Shown here piece after piece: positions 18,170 to 27,962 of a stretch of 64,000 nucleotides of DNA. The notes beneath the pieces are model-generated. The model was not told the DNA's origin, searched no databases, and worked only from the letters and a program-made list of their open reading frames with translations. The stretch's first letter is position 1. Each line of letters starts with the position of its first letter. Position numbers and translations under genes: made by a program. The DNA is from an uncultured Eisenbergiella sp. (GTDB taxonomy: Bacteria; Bacillota; Clostridia; Lachnospirales; Lachnospiraceae): contig CANQVD010000003.1 in assembly GCA_947627215.1 (NCBI GenBank), positions 62,001-126,000 on the forward strand, read 5' to 3'.

Positions 18170-18395
18170 TATATAAACGATATCATTTTACACAAAATTG
18201 CGCAAAAATGTCCACACGGGCATGAGACAGGCGGACGCAGGGGGTGGATGCCGGGTCTATGGAAAGGCGGAAAGCGCCATATCCATCTGTTTTTATCAGC
18301 GGCGTTCGTTTACGGCGGTTTTCTGCCGGACGTCCGGCTCTTCTGTCATGCTGTCATGTCAGGAGCCTGGATCTTCGGCCTGGCACTTCGTGCCT

Positions 18396-19382
18396 TCACC
18401 GCACGCACTCTGGGCAGGGGTAGGCCCCTGCGGCTGCCGCCTGTTCCATGCCTCTTACCGTGCGCGCATCGCCCGACAGCCTCGGGCAGCCCGCATCCGT
18501 GTGATAGAGGAGCCCGAACTCGTCGTCCGGCGCCACCGTGTAAAGCTGCCTGGGGACCATCCGGCTCCCTGCCAGCGCGTACACATTCACGTAGCCCTTC
18601 GCGTACGAGAGCTTCATGCCCTGCAGGAATGAGATCACGCCTGGGCGGTCCATCAGGCTCGCCCAATCCTCGCCCGACACCTCAGGCATGGTGAAGGTGT
18701 AGGCCGCCTCATACAGCAGGTTGTAGGTGTTGTGATAATTGATGTAGTACTCCGTCTGGGCGCGGACCGCGTTCACCGCGGCGGCGGATGCCGCCCTGGC
18801 GGCCGCCTGCTCATCCGTCAGGCCGTCTGCGTCCGTCCCTAAGTATGCCCGAATCTCCCCCGCCAGCGGCGGATACGCCGCAAAGGCTTCGGCCGGGCTG
18901 TTAAAGTGCACCGCCGCGCCGGCATGCCCCGGCGTCGTGTCCGCGCACTCCATCTGCCCGTCCAGCCAGAACCGGACCTGATACGGCCCGATGGCGGTGC
19001 TGTAGGGGTTTATGGGTGTGGTCACCAGCTGATACCCGCCGTTTAAGTACTCGTTGTAGGAGCAGTAGAACCCGTCGTTGTCCACCAGCACGATGACCGG
19101 GACGTAGTAGCGGATGTCGCCCGTGCTCTTCTCTCCCATGGATACGGACAGGGAGCCGTAGAACGCATCCACTGCCCGTGTGCGCTCTTCTTCTGTCCCG
19201 AACGCCAGGCCATCGGCCATGCCGCCCTGTGCGGCCGCCGCCGTGCATGCGCTCGTTAGGTCCCTGGTGTACTCCGCCTGCCGCCTCTGGGCCGTGCCCG
19301 TCACGGACTGGCCGATGAAGGCCGGGAGCAGGATGCATATGAGGATGGCGAAGAACAGGACCGTGTAGTCGCTTAACTTCAT
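18396..19382 (-). CDS. membrane-anchored extracytoplasmic protein of the Tad-like cluster
   Basis: N-terminal TM (VLFFAILICILLPAFIG), long extracytoplasmic region, ends CPRLSG...CPECVR; overlaps next gene. Confidence 0.6.
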   Translation of the reverse strand: MKLSDYTVLFFAILICILLPAFIGQSVTGTAQRRQAEYTRDLTSACTAAAAQGGMADGLAFGTEEERTRAVDAFYGSLSVSMGEKSTGDIRYYVPVIVLVDNDGFYCSYNEYLNGGYQLVTTPINPYSTAIGPYQVRFWLDGQMECADTTPGHAGAAVHFNSPAEAFAAYPPLAGEIRAYLGTDADGLTDEQAAARAASAAAVNAVRAQTEYYINYHNTYNLLYEAAYTFTMPEVSGEDWASLMDRPGVISFLQGMKLSYAKGYVNVYALAGSRMVPRQLYTVAPDDEFGLLYHTDAGCPRLSGDARTVRGMEQAAAAGAYPCPECVR

Positions 19383-19909
19383 GTCAATCCTCCCGTTGCG
19401 CCCACCATGCCGCCGTATACCGCCATGGTCCCGCCGGAGCCGCTGCCAAGGAACATGCGGGTGAAGGCGTTCGTGATGCTGCTGCCCGTGCCTTTGACCG
19501 TGACCGTTAAGTAGTCCCCGTTCTTCATCAGGTACGGCTCATCCGAGCCGCCCCCGAACATCTCGTCCAGGATCTCCTCCCGGTAGTAGGACTTATACCC
19601 CGTCCGGTAGGAGTGCCCGTCCGCGGGGTTCCCCGCATCGTCCTCCGTCACCGGGTATGCCACCTCGGAGCGGTGCTCCAGCTCCACCTCGAAGGTGCCC
19701 GCCCGTCCGATCGAGTTCACGAAGGTCAGGTAGTTCTCCGGGGAGATGTATCCGGCGGCGCGGCTCTCGTCCACGAACTGCTCGGCTTCCGCCTGCACAA
19801 AGGACTGGACCGCATCCTCCGTCTTCAGGGAGATGAGGATGACCGGCACCAGGAACAGCGCCACTATGGTCATGAACGCGGCTGCGAGCCTGCCAAATAT
19901 ATCGTCCAT
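19379..19909 (-). CDS. pseudopilin/TadE-like membrane protein
   Basis: Single N-terminal TM, overlapping gene order in Tad-like cluster. Confidence 0.5.
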   Translation of the reverse strand: MDDIFGRLAAAFMTIVALFLVPVILISLKTEDAVQSFVQAEAEQFVDESRAAGYISPENYLTFVNSIGRAGTFEVELEHRSEVAYPVTEDDAGNPADGHSYRTGYKSYYREEILDEMFGGGSDEPYLMKNGDYLTVTVKGTGSSITNAFTRMFLGSGSGGTMAVYGGMVGATGGLT

Positions 19910-19977
19910 CTGCTGTCAGACAGGGGCGATCCTTTGTAGGGAACCGCTCCCCTGCCCTTCCTCCTTTCCAGATATCG

Positions 19978-20409
19978 TCAGCGGACCGGATCGAACCGGA
20001 CCGCTGAAAGGCTCCCGTCTGGGGCAAATTCCAGGGTCTTTTCGTAGCGCTCGTCGGGGAAGAGGTGCATCAGCGCGTCCATGCTGCACTCCCTTGCGTA
20101 GTCCAGGATCGGCATGTCTTCCCCCATGAACGCCACCGTCCGCCCCGTGACCTCTATGCCGTCCGCGTAGATCAGGACGCCCTCCGGGGCCGCCAGCGCC
20201 GCATAGGCCGCCTCCGCGGCGGATACCTCCACCCGGGCTTCTCCCGGCGGCGCTTCCTCCTCGAACAGGCTGCCCGTCTCCTTTGCGCTCTGGTAGACCA
20301 GGGTGTAGAGCCCCGTGTCCAGGGACGCCAGGTATAGGAGCACGCCCGCGGCGGCCGCGAACAGGAAAGCGCCCAGGTAATAGTGCAGGAACTCAGATAT
20401 GGATTCCAT
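19978..20409 (-). CDS. membrane-anchored hypothetical protein, Tad-like cluster
   Basis: N-terminal TM; operon position. Confidence 0.5.
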   Translation of the reverse strand: MESISEFLHYYLGAFLFAAAAGVLLYLASLDTGLYTLVYQSAKETGSLFEEEAPPGEARVEVSAAEAAYAALAAPEGVLIYADGIEVTGRTVAFMGEDMPILDYARECSMDALMHLFPDERYEKTLEFAPDGSLSAVRFDPVR

Positions 20410-20433
20410 ACAGCGCCCTCCTTCGTCTGTCCC

Positions 20434-20871
20434 TTACTGCTTGGTGAAGACCAGCTTCGTGATGCCGTCGGTATTCGCGTCGCGCTCCAGGCTCCCTAAG
20501 AACTTCGCGTTGGGGGCGATGTAGGCCGGGTTGGCCGCGCCGCCCACGTTGCGCTTGGAGGCGTCCGCGATGACGCCCGTCTGGTTCTTGCCGTAGTCAA
20601 CGGTGGAGGAGCCGATGACGACCTCGACGATCACGTCGTCGTCCTTGAACTGCGTGAGGACGTTGCGGACCTCGGAGCCCGTGATCTCCACGCCCTCATA
20701 CTGCGTGTACATGCTCTCGGACATTTGCCCGGCGAGCCGGTTGATCTGCTCCACACCCGCGGAGCTGGTGGACTTGGCAGTCATATAGATGCCGAACGCC
20801 AGCGTGATGACCAGTACCGTGATGATGACGCCGCCTACGATGCGCAGTGCGCTGTTTCCAGATTCTTCCAT
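20434..20871 (-). CDS. pilin-like/minor pilin candidate
   Basis: N-terminal TM (RIVGGVIITVLVITLAFGIYMTA), small secreted domain, operon position. Confidence 0.5.
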   Translation of the reverse strand: MEESGNSALRIVGGVIITVLVITLAFGIYMTAKSTSSAGVEQINRLAGQMSESMYTQYEGVEITGSEVRNVLTQFKDDDVIVEVVIGSSTVDYGKNQTGVIADASKRNVGGAANPAYIAPNAKFLGSLERDANTDGITKLVFTKQ

Positions 20872-20911
20872 GTTTTTTTCTCTCCTTTGCTAATGAAATC
20901 TGCCTGCCCGG

Positions 20912-22906
20912 TCACATGCCCAGCGCCTGTGTCAGGGACGAGAGCATCTGTACCGAAGCGATCACCATCGGCGCCAGCAGGTAGAGCCCGATGACGGAAA
21001 AGAGCGGGATGAACGCGAACATCCTTGCCCGGGACGCCTTGTGCCTGGACAGCTCCATGCTGTCAAGCCGACGCTTCTCCTTGTAGTACTCGCGTTCCGT
21101 CTGTATCTCGTCAAAGGCGGCCTCGATGCCGACCGAATCGATCGCCAGCAGGTTGTCAACAAACCGTTTGAACGGCGGGAAGTGCTTCTCCCGCTCCCGC
21201 AGCGTGGCCAGTGCCTTTTGCTCCCCGTAGTCTAAGTTCATCAGGCACTCCGTGATGGACGCCTGGAAGCTGTAGGCGAAGCGCTCCATCCATTCCAGAA
21301 TGGTGGAGAGCGTCATGCGGTCCACGTGCATGAAGATCAGCATCAGGGTCGAGAACTGGTTCACCTCGTCCTCCTTGCCCATCTGGCTCACATTCAGGTT
21401 GTAGGCCAACAGCCACTGCGGGATCCAGAACCCGATCAGGAAGGCCAGGAAAGCCGGGATCAGGTAGAACACCTTGTAGTAGGTCCTGGCGATCTGCGCG
21501 ATCCGCTCCAGGATGACCTGGGCCACCATCATGGCATAGGACTCCTGGGTCAGCTCCGTGGTCTCCATGATGTCCGCCGCGATCTCCTCCTGCGTGGCGG
21601 GGATCTTCTCGTACACCGCCAGCTTCTCCGCCGCTACCGCCTGCATGGTATCCAGGAACGCCTCATCGGCCACGCTCATGCTGGAGAACGCCTCGGAGAA
21701 GTTCTGCCGCAGGTTACTCTTCTGATAGAACGGGACCGTGACGGTGACTGCCAGAACCGACAGCCCGAACACCAGGCCGAACACGATGCGCTTTAAGAGG
21801 AACGCCTTCGGGCCCGTCTGGTCGCCCGTGGACTTTAGGTCCATGTCGGTCTGCAGCGCTCTGGTGTAGTGCCGGTTGATCTCCCGGTTTAAGACCTGTG
21901 TGATCACGGGCATGGCCGAGATCCGGCGCCAGATGCTGTCCTCGACCACCTGGTCGCGCCTGTCGTCATGCAGGATGCACACCAGCGTGTAGCACAGGAA
22001 GGTGATGGCGAAGATCGCCAGCATCGCCGCCAGGCCGTAGATGCCGCTGTAGATGTGCTCCATGCCCTCCATGATGTTGCGCGCCCAATACTCGATGGGC
22101 TTGATGAAGATCACAGGGAAGATGGAGATCGTGACCAGCCCCTTGAACAGGTACGCCAGGTTCTGGCGCCGTAAGAGCTCCATGTTGACCTCTTCTTTTA
22201 AGTAGTTTAAGTTCGATAGGAACAGGGACGAGCCGTTCTCCAACTGCTTGTCGCCGTAGTCCGTGATGGACGCGCAGATGCTGGCGAAGGTGGTGAAGAA
22301 CCGGTTGGGCGATCCCTGCACGTAGCGCTCCGCCGCCTGTGTCGCGTCCGGGCTCGTCACCATGTCGTAGATCCGGTGGATGTGCAGCGACAGCCCGTAG
22401 GGCAGGCTGTCCAGCGTCATGTAGATCGCCTCATCCACCAGCTTGCGCTCATGGTAGTAGTGCCGGATGTCAGCCAGGAAATCGGAAAACTCCGTCAAAA
22501 GCTCCAGCTCCATCCGCTCGATCCGGCTCCTGGCCGTCTGCGTGAAGATGATGTATGCCACAAACAGGCCCGCCACCGTGAAGTACAGATCCCCTCCGGC
22601 CATGAGCGCCGCGGCGATGATCACCAGCAGCGAAAGCCCCAGGGACCTGGTGACGATGTTCGTGGTCCGCGCGTTGGCGTCCACGATGTCGCCAGGCTCC
22701 ACCAGCATGACCCGGGAGCGCAGCTTCCGATACTCCCCCCGAAGCAGAGGCAGGTGCTGGTAGACCGTGCCCAGGCGGTGCTGCCAGTTGGTCTTCCCCC
22801 GCTTCTTACGCTTTTTCGTGCGGCTGTTTAATACCAGCCACACGATACAGCTGATGAGCAGGATGCTGACCAGTATGATGAGTATGAAAAGATCCCTTCT
22901 TTCCAT
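20912..22906 (-). CDS. Tad/type II secretion inner-membrane platform protein (TadB/TadC-like)
   Basis: Multi-TM 664 aa protein immediately downstream of TadA-like ATPase. Confidence 0.65.
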   Translation of the reverse strand: MERRDLFILIILVSILLISCIVWLVLNSRTKKRKKRGKTNWQHRLGTVYQHLPLLRGEYRKLRSRVMLVEPGDIVDANARTTNIVTRSLGLSLLVIIAAALMAGGDLYFTVAGLFVAYIIFTQTARSRIERMELELLTEFSDFLADIRHYYHERKLVDEAIYMTLDSLPYGLSLHIHRIYDMVTSPDATQAAERYVQGSPNRFFTTFASICASITDYGDKQLENGSSLFLSNLNYLKEEVNMELLRRQNLAYLFKGLVTISIFPVIFIKPIEYWARNIMEGMEHIYSGIYGLAAMLAIFAITFLCYTLVCILHDDRRDQVVEDSIWRRISAMPVITQVLNREINRHYTRALQTDMDLKSTGDQTGPKAFLLKRIVFGLVFGLSVLAVTVTVPFYQKSNLRQNFSEAFSSMSVADEAFLDTMQAVAAEKLAVYEKIPATQEEIAADIMETTELTQESYAMMVAQVILERIAQIARTYYKVFYLIPAFLAFLIGFWIPQWLLAYNLNVSQMGKEDEVNQFSTLMLIFMHVDRMTLSTILEWMERFAYSFQASITECLMNLDYGEQKALATLREREKHFPPFKRFVDNLLAIDSVGIEAAFDEIQTEREYYKEKRRLDSMELSRHKASRARMFAFIPLFSVIGLYLLAPMVIASVQMLSSLTQALGM

Positions 22907-22907
22907 C

Positions 22908-24761
22908 TTACGCTGCCGCCCCTTTCCTGTACTGCTCCAGCATGCGCATGTCGCCCAAGAACTCCTCTTCCTCGCTGACGGAGAGCTTTGAACGGATCTC
23001 CTCCATCATCGCCTCAGACGGGAGGTTTTTCAGGTAGAAGCACCCGTCCTCCCATACCACCAGGTCGCGTGCGGTGAACAGCTCGCGGTCCGTGGAGCGC
23101 TTGTAGTATTCCTTCGCATCCTCCGCCGTCATGTCGGACGCCGGCAGGCCCTTCCTGTCGGACGGGTACGGCTCGCTGGACGCGGGCACGATCTCCGTGA
23201 TCCGCTCGATGTGTCTGTCGCCCCGCACATTCACCAGATGGCAGTCGATGTTGACCACCTTGGCCGCCATGGAGAAGGCGTCGTCGCGGTTGGAGTAGAG
23301 CTTCAGTTCCAGCAGGTTGTTCCCCAGCGCCTCGATCAGCGCCTGCGCCGTCTTGGCGTGGTGCGTGAACATGGCGAACAGGGATGCCACCATGGATGTC
23401 TGCACGATGTAGCTCGCCTGATGCGCGTCCGCCACCTCGCCGATGATGTTTACCGCGCCGTTGGTCTTTTTCTGCAGGTTCAGGCCCTCCTGTGCGGAGA
23501 AGTCGTCGGTCTCCTGCAGGGAGACGATGTTGCGGTGCGGGTATGCGTAGCGCAAAGACAGCTCGAACGCCAGCTCCTGCAGACGGATGTTGAACGTCTG
23601 GTCGATGTAAGAGATCAGGCTCTTTAACAGCGTCGTCTTGCCGGTGTTCTGGGAACCCGTGATGGCGATGTTCCTCTGTCCGCGGATCAGCCATTTGAGC
23701 AGCGTCAGCGGCACCGTGTTATTGGTGTCCGCTACCAGGTCCTCCGGTTTCACACTCGCCACCGAATTGAACTTCCGGACGAAGAACGCATAGGAGTCCG
23801 CTACGGGCGGCCGTACCACCACGACGCGGGAGCCGTCCTTCATCGTCGTCACCACCGCCGCGTCCTTGCGCGAGAGCATGTGCGGCGGGTCGTACTTGTA
23901 GACGTTGTTGCAGACCCGGACCAGCTCGTCCTGGCTGCCGAAGCCGATGCAGCTTAGGCGGATGTTCACGCCCTGGAACAGGATCCAGATGGCGTTGTAG
24001 GAGAAGTCCTGGTTCCTGACCTTCTCCGTGATGTCAAAGCCGCCTTTCGGGATACCCGATACGCCCGCGTCGATCTCGTCCAGCGTTGCCTCGAACAATA
24101 GGTCCGCCGCGCCGAAGCCCTTGAAGGACTCGAAGATGCGCTGGGTCAGGATCTCCAGCTTGTCGGAGTAGGATAAGCGGATGTCCTTCATCACCTGCGC
24201 GTACGCTTCCCCGATCCGCTCCTTCGTCACGTCGTAGACCTCGTTCCCGTCCGCGTCAAGCGTCGGCCGGTTCAGCCCCGTGTCCACCATCATGTGCACG
24301 AAGCCCCGCTCGCCGTAGCGCTTGCGGAAGACGTAGAAGAGGATCTCGAACCGGTCCTGGCTGGTCAGCGCCTGGGGGCGGTTCGTCGGGATGTAGTCGT
24401 CGATGGACGCCTCCGTGATGCCGTAGCGCGGTTCCTGGATGATATCCCGGATGTACGCTTTTACCAGGCCCTTGGCGCCCAGGTTCCCGTAGGCAGCTTC
24501 CTTCAGCGCGGTCCTCAGCTCCGCCTTGCGGCGGGAGCGCTTCTCATATTCACGGCGGGAGAGGTTCATTTCCTGCAGGTTCCGCTTCTGGATGGCGATG
24601 AACGCCTCGTTCACGGCGCGCACCAGCGTCTGGATGTCCTTCCCCTCCGGCTCCTCGAAGCCCGTGTCCGAATAGCGCATCAGCATCCGGTAGTACCGCC
24701 ACAGGGCCAGCCCGATGAGGGCGAACACGGCCGCAATGGCCAGATAGTTCAAAAGTCTCAT
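22908..24761 (-). CDS. TadA/CpaF-like secretion ATPase
   Basis: Walker A GSQNTGKTTLL; VinIIGEVADAHQASYIVQTSMVASLFAMFTHHAKTAQALIEALGNNLL. Confidence 0.8.
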   Translation of the reverse strand: MRLLNYLAIAAVFALIGLALWRYYRMLMRYSDTGFEEPEGKDIQTLVRAVNEAFIAIQKRNLQEMNLSRREYEKRSRRKAELRTALKEAAYGNLGAKGLVKAYIRDIIQEPRYGITEASIDDYIPTNRPQALTSQDRFEILFYVFRKRYGERGFVHMMVDTGLNRPTLDADGNEVYDVTKERIGEAYAQVMKDIRLSYSDKLEILTQRIFESFKGFGAADLLFEATLDEIDAGVSGIPKGGFDITEKVRNQDFSYNAIWILFQGVNIRLSCIGFGSQDELVRVCNNVYKYDPPHMLSRKDAAVVTTMKDGSRVVVVRPPVADSYAFFVRKFNSVASVKPEDLVADTNNTVPLTLLKWLIRGQRNIAITGSQNTGKTTLLKSLISYIDQTFNIRLQELAFELSLRYAYPHRNIVSLQETDDFSAQEGLNLQKKTNGAVNIIGEVADAHQASYIVQTSMVASLFAMFTHHAKTAQALIEALGNNLLELKLYSNRDDAFSMAAKVVNIDCHLVNVRGDRHIERITEIVPASSEPYPSDRKGLPASDMTAEDAKEYYKRSTDRELFTARDLVVWEDGCFYLKNLPSEAMMEEIRSKLSVSEEEEFLGDMRMLEQYRKGAAA

Positions 24762-24788
24762 TGATCTTACCTCCCATGCGAGCCTGCC

Positions 24789-26246
24789 TCAGTCGGCATA
24801 TCTCCCGCGCCTTCCCTTCCTGTACCGGCGGCTCTTTCCCGTGCGCTTCTCCAGCGAGAAGGGGCCGGGGCCGTCATCGTCCGCCCCCGAGAAGGCTTCC
24901 TTCAGCTTATCGGCTGCGTCCGGCTCTTCCCCTTCCGGCAGCGCTCCTGCAGGATCAGGTGCGTTTTCCGCATCGGGAGCGTCAGACGCGGCCTCCGCGT
25001 TTGGAACGGCCTCCGCGTTTGGAACAGCCTCCCCGCTTGGGGCAGCCTCCCCGCTTGGGGCAGCCTCCCCGCTTGGAGCGCCGTCCGCGGACTCTCTCTC
25101 CTGCCTGGCGCCGAACGCCCCGTCGGCCTTCTCCTCTTCCTCGATCAGCACGGAGAGGACGTCCTCGGCCTGGTCGGCCCACCCGGTCTCTCGGGGCTTC
25201 TTTGCCTTTTTGCCTTTTTTGGAATTTTTGGCGTTTTTGGCGTTTTTGCCGCCCTTCTTTTCAGGCTTCAGGGTCTCTTCCTCGTCGTCCTCGTCAAAGC
25301 CGCCGCGGTTCACCTGCATATACTCCTGGCCCTTGCCGAAGAGCTTCTTTTTCCGTTTCCTTCGCACGTGCGCCGCGTCGTCCACGGCCAACAGCTTCCT
25401 GCCCGCCGCAGATGTCCGCATCAGCCGCACCGCAGAAGGCTCCGGCTCGTCCTCGGCCTCCTCTTCCTTCCCCAGGAACTGCCTCGCGCACTCGAACAGC
25501 AGGTAGTTGTCCCCGCTCTTGTCCTCGTTCACGTTCCGTCCCGCGAAGGCGAGCACCGTGCCCTCCACCGCCGCGTCGTTGAAGTGGACGCTCCTGGCGA
25601 AGGTGTAGATGGTCTTTAAGCCGATGGCCTTGCGGATGGCCGCCGCGGTGAAGATGGACTGCTTCTCAAGGTCCGTCACGACGAACAGGAAGTCCTTGTT
25701 CCTTACCGGACGGTCCGGCACCCGCTGGGGGATGCACCGGATGTTCTTCATGCCCTTCATGGATTCGTAGAGGCGGATGCAAAGCTGGCGGTTGTCCTCC
25801 GGCAGGAGCACGAACACGTTCTCATAAACTGTCTTGGCGGCGGTGAGCACCCCTACCGCCTCGTCGATGTTCTCATAGATCTCCAGCTCGAAGTCCTGCT
25901 TCGCACTGATACGCAGGATGTCCAGCCCCCGCTCGGTGTCAAGGAGCGGCGTGGCCGCCTGCCGGAACGACTCCTCGTCCAGCTCGGAGAACTGCGCCTG
26001 CCTGAGGAGCGCGTCGATGCCCGTATCGTCAAATACCGTATCCAGCGCGTCCAGCCGCTCTAAGCGCTTCTGCCTGCCGACCAGGATGTCCTCCACCGTG
26101 GTCTCCCTGGGGTTCGTCAGTTGCACCACCAGCGTCTGGCGCCCCAGCTTCAAGGCGCTGCAGGCGGCAAGGAGCGCGGTGAGGCGCGCCGCCCCGTTCT
26201 CGTGCAGGTTCCAGCCTGTCACGGTGTATATCATATGCTCTGCCAT
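24789..26246 (-). CDS. TadZ/CpaE-like protein with Lys/Ala-rich repetitive tail
   Basis: Operon position; N-terminal MIYTVTGWNLHENGAARLTALLAACSALKLGRQTLVVQLTNPRE resembles a degenerate MinD/ParA fold. Confidence 0.5.
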   Translation of the reverse strand: MAEHMIYTVTGWNLHENGAARLTALLAACSALKLGRQTLVVQLTNPRETTVEDILVGRQKRLERLDALDTVFDDTGIDALLRQAQFSELDEESFRQAATPLLDTERGLDILRISAKQDFELEIYENIDEAVGVLTAAKTVYENVFVLLPEDNRQLCIRLYESMKGMKNIRCIPQRVPDRPVRNKDFLFVVTDLEKQSIFTAAAIRKAIGLKTIYTFARSVHFNDAAVEGTVLAFAGRNVNEDKSGDNYLLFECARQFLGKEEEAEDEPEPSAVRLMRTSAAGRKLLAVDDAAHVRRKRKKKLFGKGQEYMQVNRGGFDEDDEEETLKPEKKGGKNAKNAKNSKKGKKAKKPRETGWADQAEDVLSVLIEEEEKADGAFGARQERESADGAPSGEAAPSGEAAPSGEAVPNAEAVPNAEAASDAPDAENAPDPAGALPEGEEPDAADKLKEAFSGADDDGPGPFSLEKRTGKSRRYRKGRRGRYAD

Positions 26247-26249
26247 CTG

Positions 26250-26963
26250 TTACCTCCTTTTCCGAAGCCCGGACAGCGGCGTGCCCGTGCTCACGGACGC
26301 CAGCCCCGCCAGGGCTCCGGACAGCTCGCGGCTGATCCCCGAAGACCCCTGCGAGCCGTTGTACAACAGCCCCAGCAGGCAGGTCTGGTCCTTCTCGTCT
26401 AACGGCAGCTCCACGTACGGGATGCCGCCCTGCCTGCCCGCGTTCAGCGAACAGCTCTTTAAGATGGACTGCGCGCTCACCTTCTCTGTCACCTTGTCCA
26501 AAAAGAAGATGCTCGTATCCTCCTCGTGCAGGTACTGCAGCACGTCCACCGGCGCGTCCGCGTCCTCTTCGTCCGCCCACGCCTGCGGGTGGAGAAGGCT
26601 GGAGAGCGTCCCGGGACGGTAGCCGGTCAGGATGAGCTTGAAATTGCTCATGGATAAAAGCGTCCGGTCCGGGAGCTTCCCGTGGATGACGATCACGCTG
26701 TCGAACCTTTCAAAGAATGCCCGGGAATATGCCACATCCTGCATGAACGATAAGCCGCTCTGCTCCTTGATCTCCATGCCGTCCGTCGCGCCGATGCAGC
26801 CGTAGAGCTCGTGCGCTTCCGTATTGTCGATGATCAGAACCTTCCTGCGGAACACGTCCGCGAACAGGCTCCCTAAGTAGTAAGGGATGTCCGGACGGGA
26901 AACGCCGTCCAGGACGCTCACGAGGCGCGGCAGGGCCGCATCAGTCTGTTTCTTTCTGCTCAT
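26250..26963 (-). CDS. second ParA/CpaE-like fold protein, Tad-like cluster
   Basis: 237 aa; VLIIDNTEAHELYGCIGATDG; operon position. Confidence 0.45.
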   Translation of the reverse strand: MSRKKQTDAALPRLVSVLDGVSRPDIPYYLGSLFADVFRRKVLIIDNTEAHELYGCIGATDGMEIKEQSGLSFMQDVAYSRAFFERFDSVIVIHGKLPDRTLLSMSNFKLILTGYRPGTLSSLLHPQAWADEEDADAPVDVLQYLHEEDTSIFFLDKVTEKVSAQSILKSCSLNAGRQGGIPYVELPLDEKDQTCLLGLLYNGSQGSSGISRELSGALAGLASVSTGTPLSGLRKRR

Positions 26964-26965
26964 GG

Positions 26966-27922
26966 TCAGTGTCCCTCCATTTTCGACTGGATTTCGGCCT
27001 CCGCCTCGTCCGCCGGCACCTCTTCCGTCTCATACGAGCTCTCTGTCTGCGTGCTTTGCGCCGCGGGAGAGTTCCCGTCCCTGCCCAGCAGCGCCTGGCC
27101 GGCGGCGTAGTCCGTCATGCCGTGCCCGTCGTTGGCTGCCGTGAGCGCTTCGCTGGCAAGGCCCGACAGGCGCTCCTCCAGCTCCAGCCTCGCGAACTTG
27201 TTCAGCGTCTCCTGCGCCTTGGAGAGGATGTTGGGGTCGGAGTTGACCAGGTCGATGGTCTCCTGCCGTACCAGGTAGTTGGGCGTGGACGCATCCTGTA
27301 AGTTGCTCTCCACGTACCGCGTGGTGTAGATCCGCGTGCCCGTCACCGTGAAGGCGTCGATGGTCGCGCTCGCCATCCGCACGATCTCCTCTTCGGACAG
27401 GTCCAGCGTGAAGGTCGCCGTGTCCATGGACAGCCCTTTCACCTGCTTCTTGGCCAGGACCACGAAGTCCTCGCCGGTGGGGAACATGATCCGGACATCC
27501 ACGATGTCGTTCTCCTGTTGGTCTAACGGCAGGTTCACCACGCGCATCTCATATTCGCGGGTGTCGTGCCCGATCAATACCGGCGCCGTCATGTTGCGCA
27601 TGATGGGCATCTTCTCCTCGATGTCCACTGCCGCCAGGCACCCCAAGTCCTCCTCGGTGATGTAGTTGTAGTCCTCCAGCCCCGTGTAGACCTCCTGGAG
27701 CATCACGTTGACGCCTTCTTCGATCGTCTCGCCCTGGCCGATGAACTGGCTCGCCACGTAGAGCACCTGTTTGTTCGCTTCCATCTCGCCCGTCAGTGCC
27801 GCGATCTGCTCGTCCTTGTCGGTGATGTAGTTGTAGCCGACGATCATGACGACGATGCAGCCGATGAGCAGCAGCGCCAGCGTCGCCAGTGCGCTGTTTG
27901 CAAGTTTCCTCCGTCTTCGCAT
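26966..27922 (-). CDS. CpaB/RcpC-like (SAF domain) pilus assembly protein
   Basis: N-terminal TM, GQGETIEEGVNVMLQEV...MPIMRNMTAPVLIG, LDQQENDIVDVRIMFP. Confidence 0.65.
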   Translation of the reverse strand: MRRRRKLANSALATLALLLIGCIVVMIVGYNYITDKDEQIAALTGEMEANKQVLYVASQFIGQGETIEEGVNVMLQEVYTGLEDYNYITEEDLGCLAAVDIEEKMPIMRNMTAPVLIGHDTREYEMRVVNLPLDQQENDIVDVRIMFPTGEDFVVLAKKQVKGLSMDTATFTLDLSEEEIVRMASATIDAFTVTGTRIYTTRYVESNLQDASTPNYLVRQETIDLVNSDPNILSKAQETLNKFARLELEERLSGLASEALTAANDGHGMTDYAAGQALLGRDGNSPAAQSTQTESSYETEEVPADEAEAEIQSKMEGH

Positions 27923-27962
27923 CTGTTTCCTTCCTTTCCGGCGGTGCGCCCGTCCCCACGGC

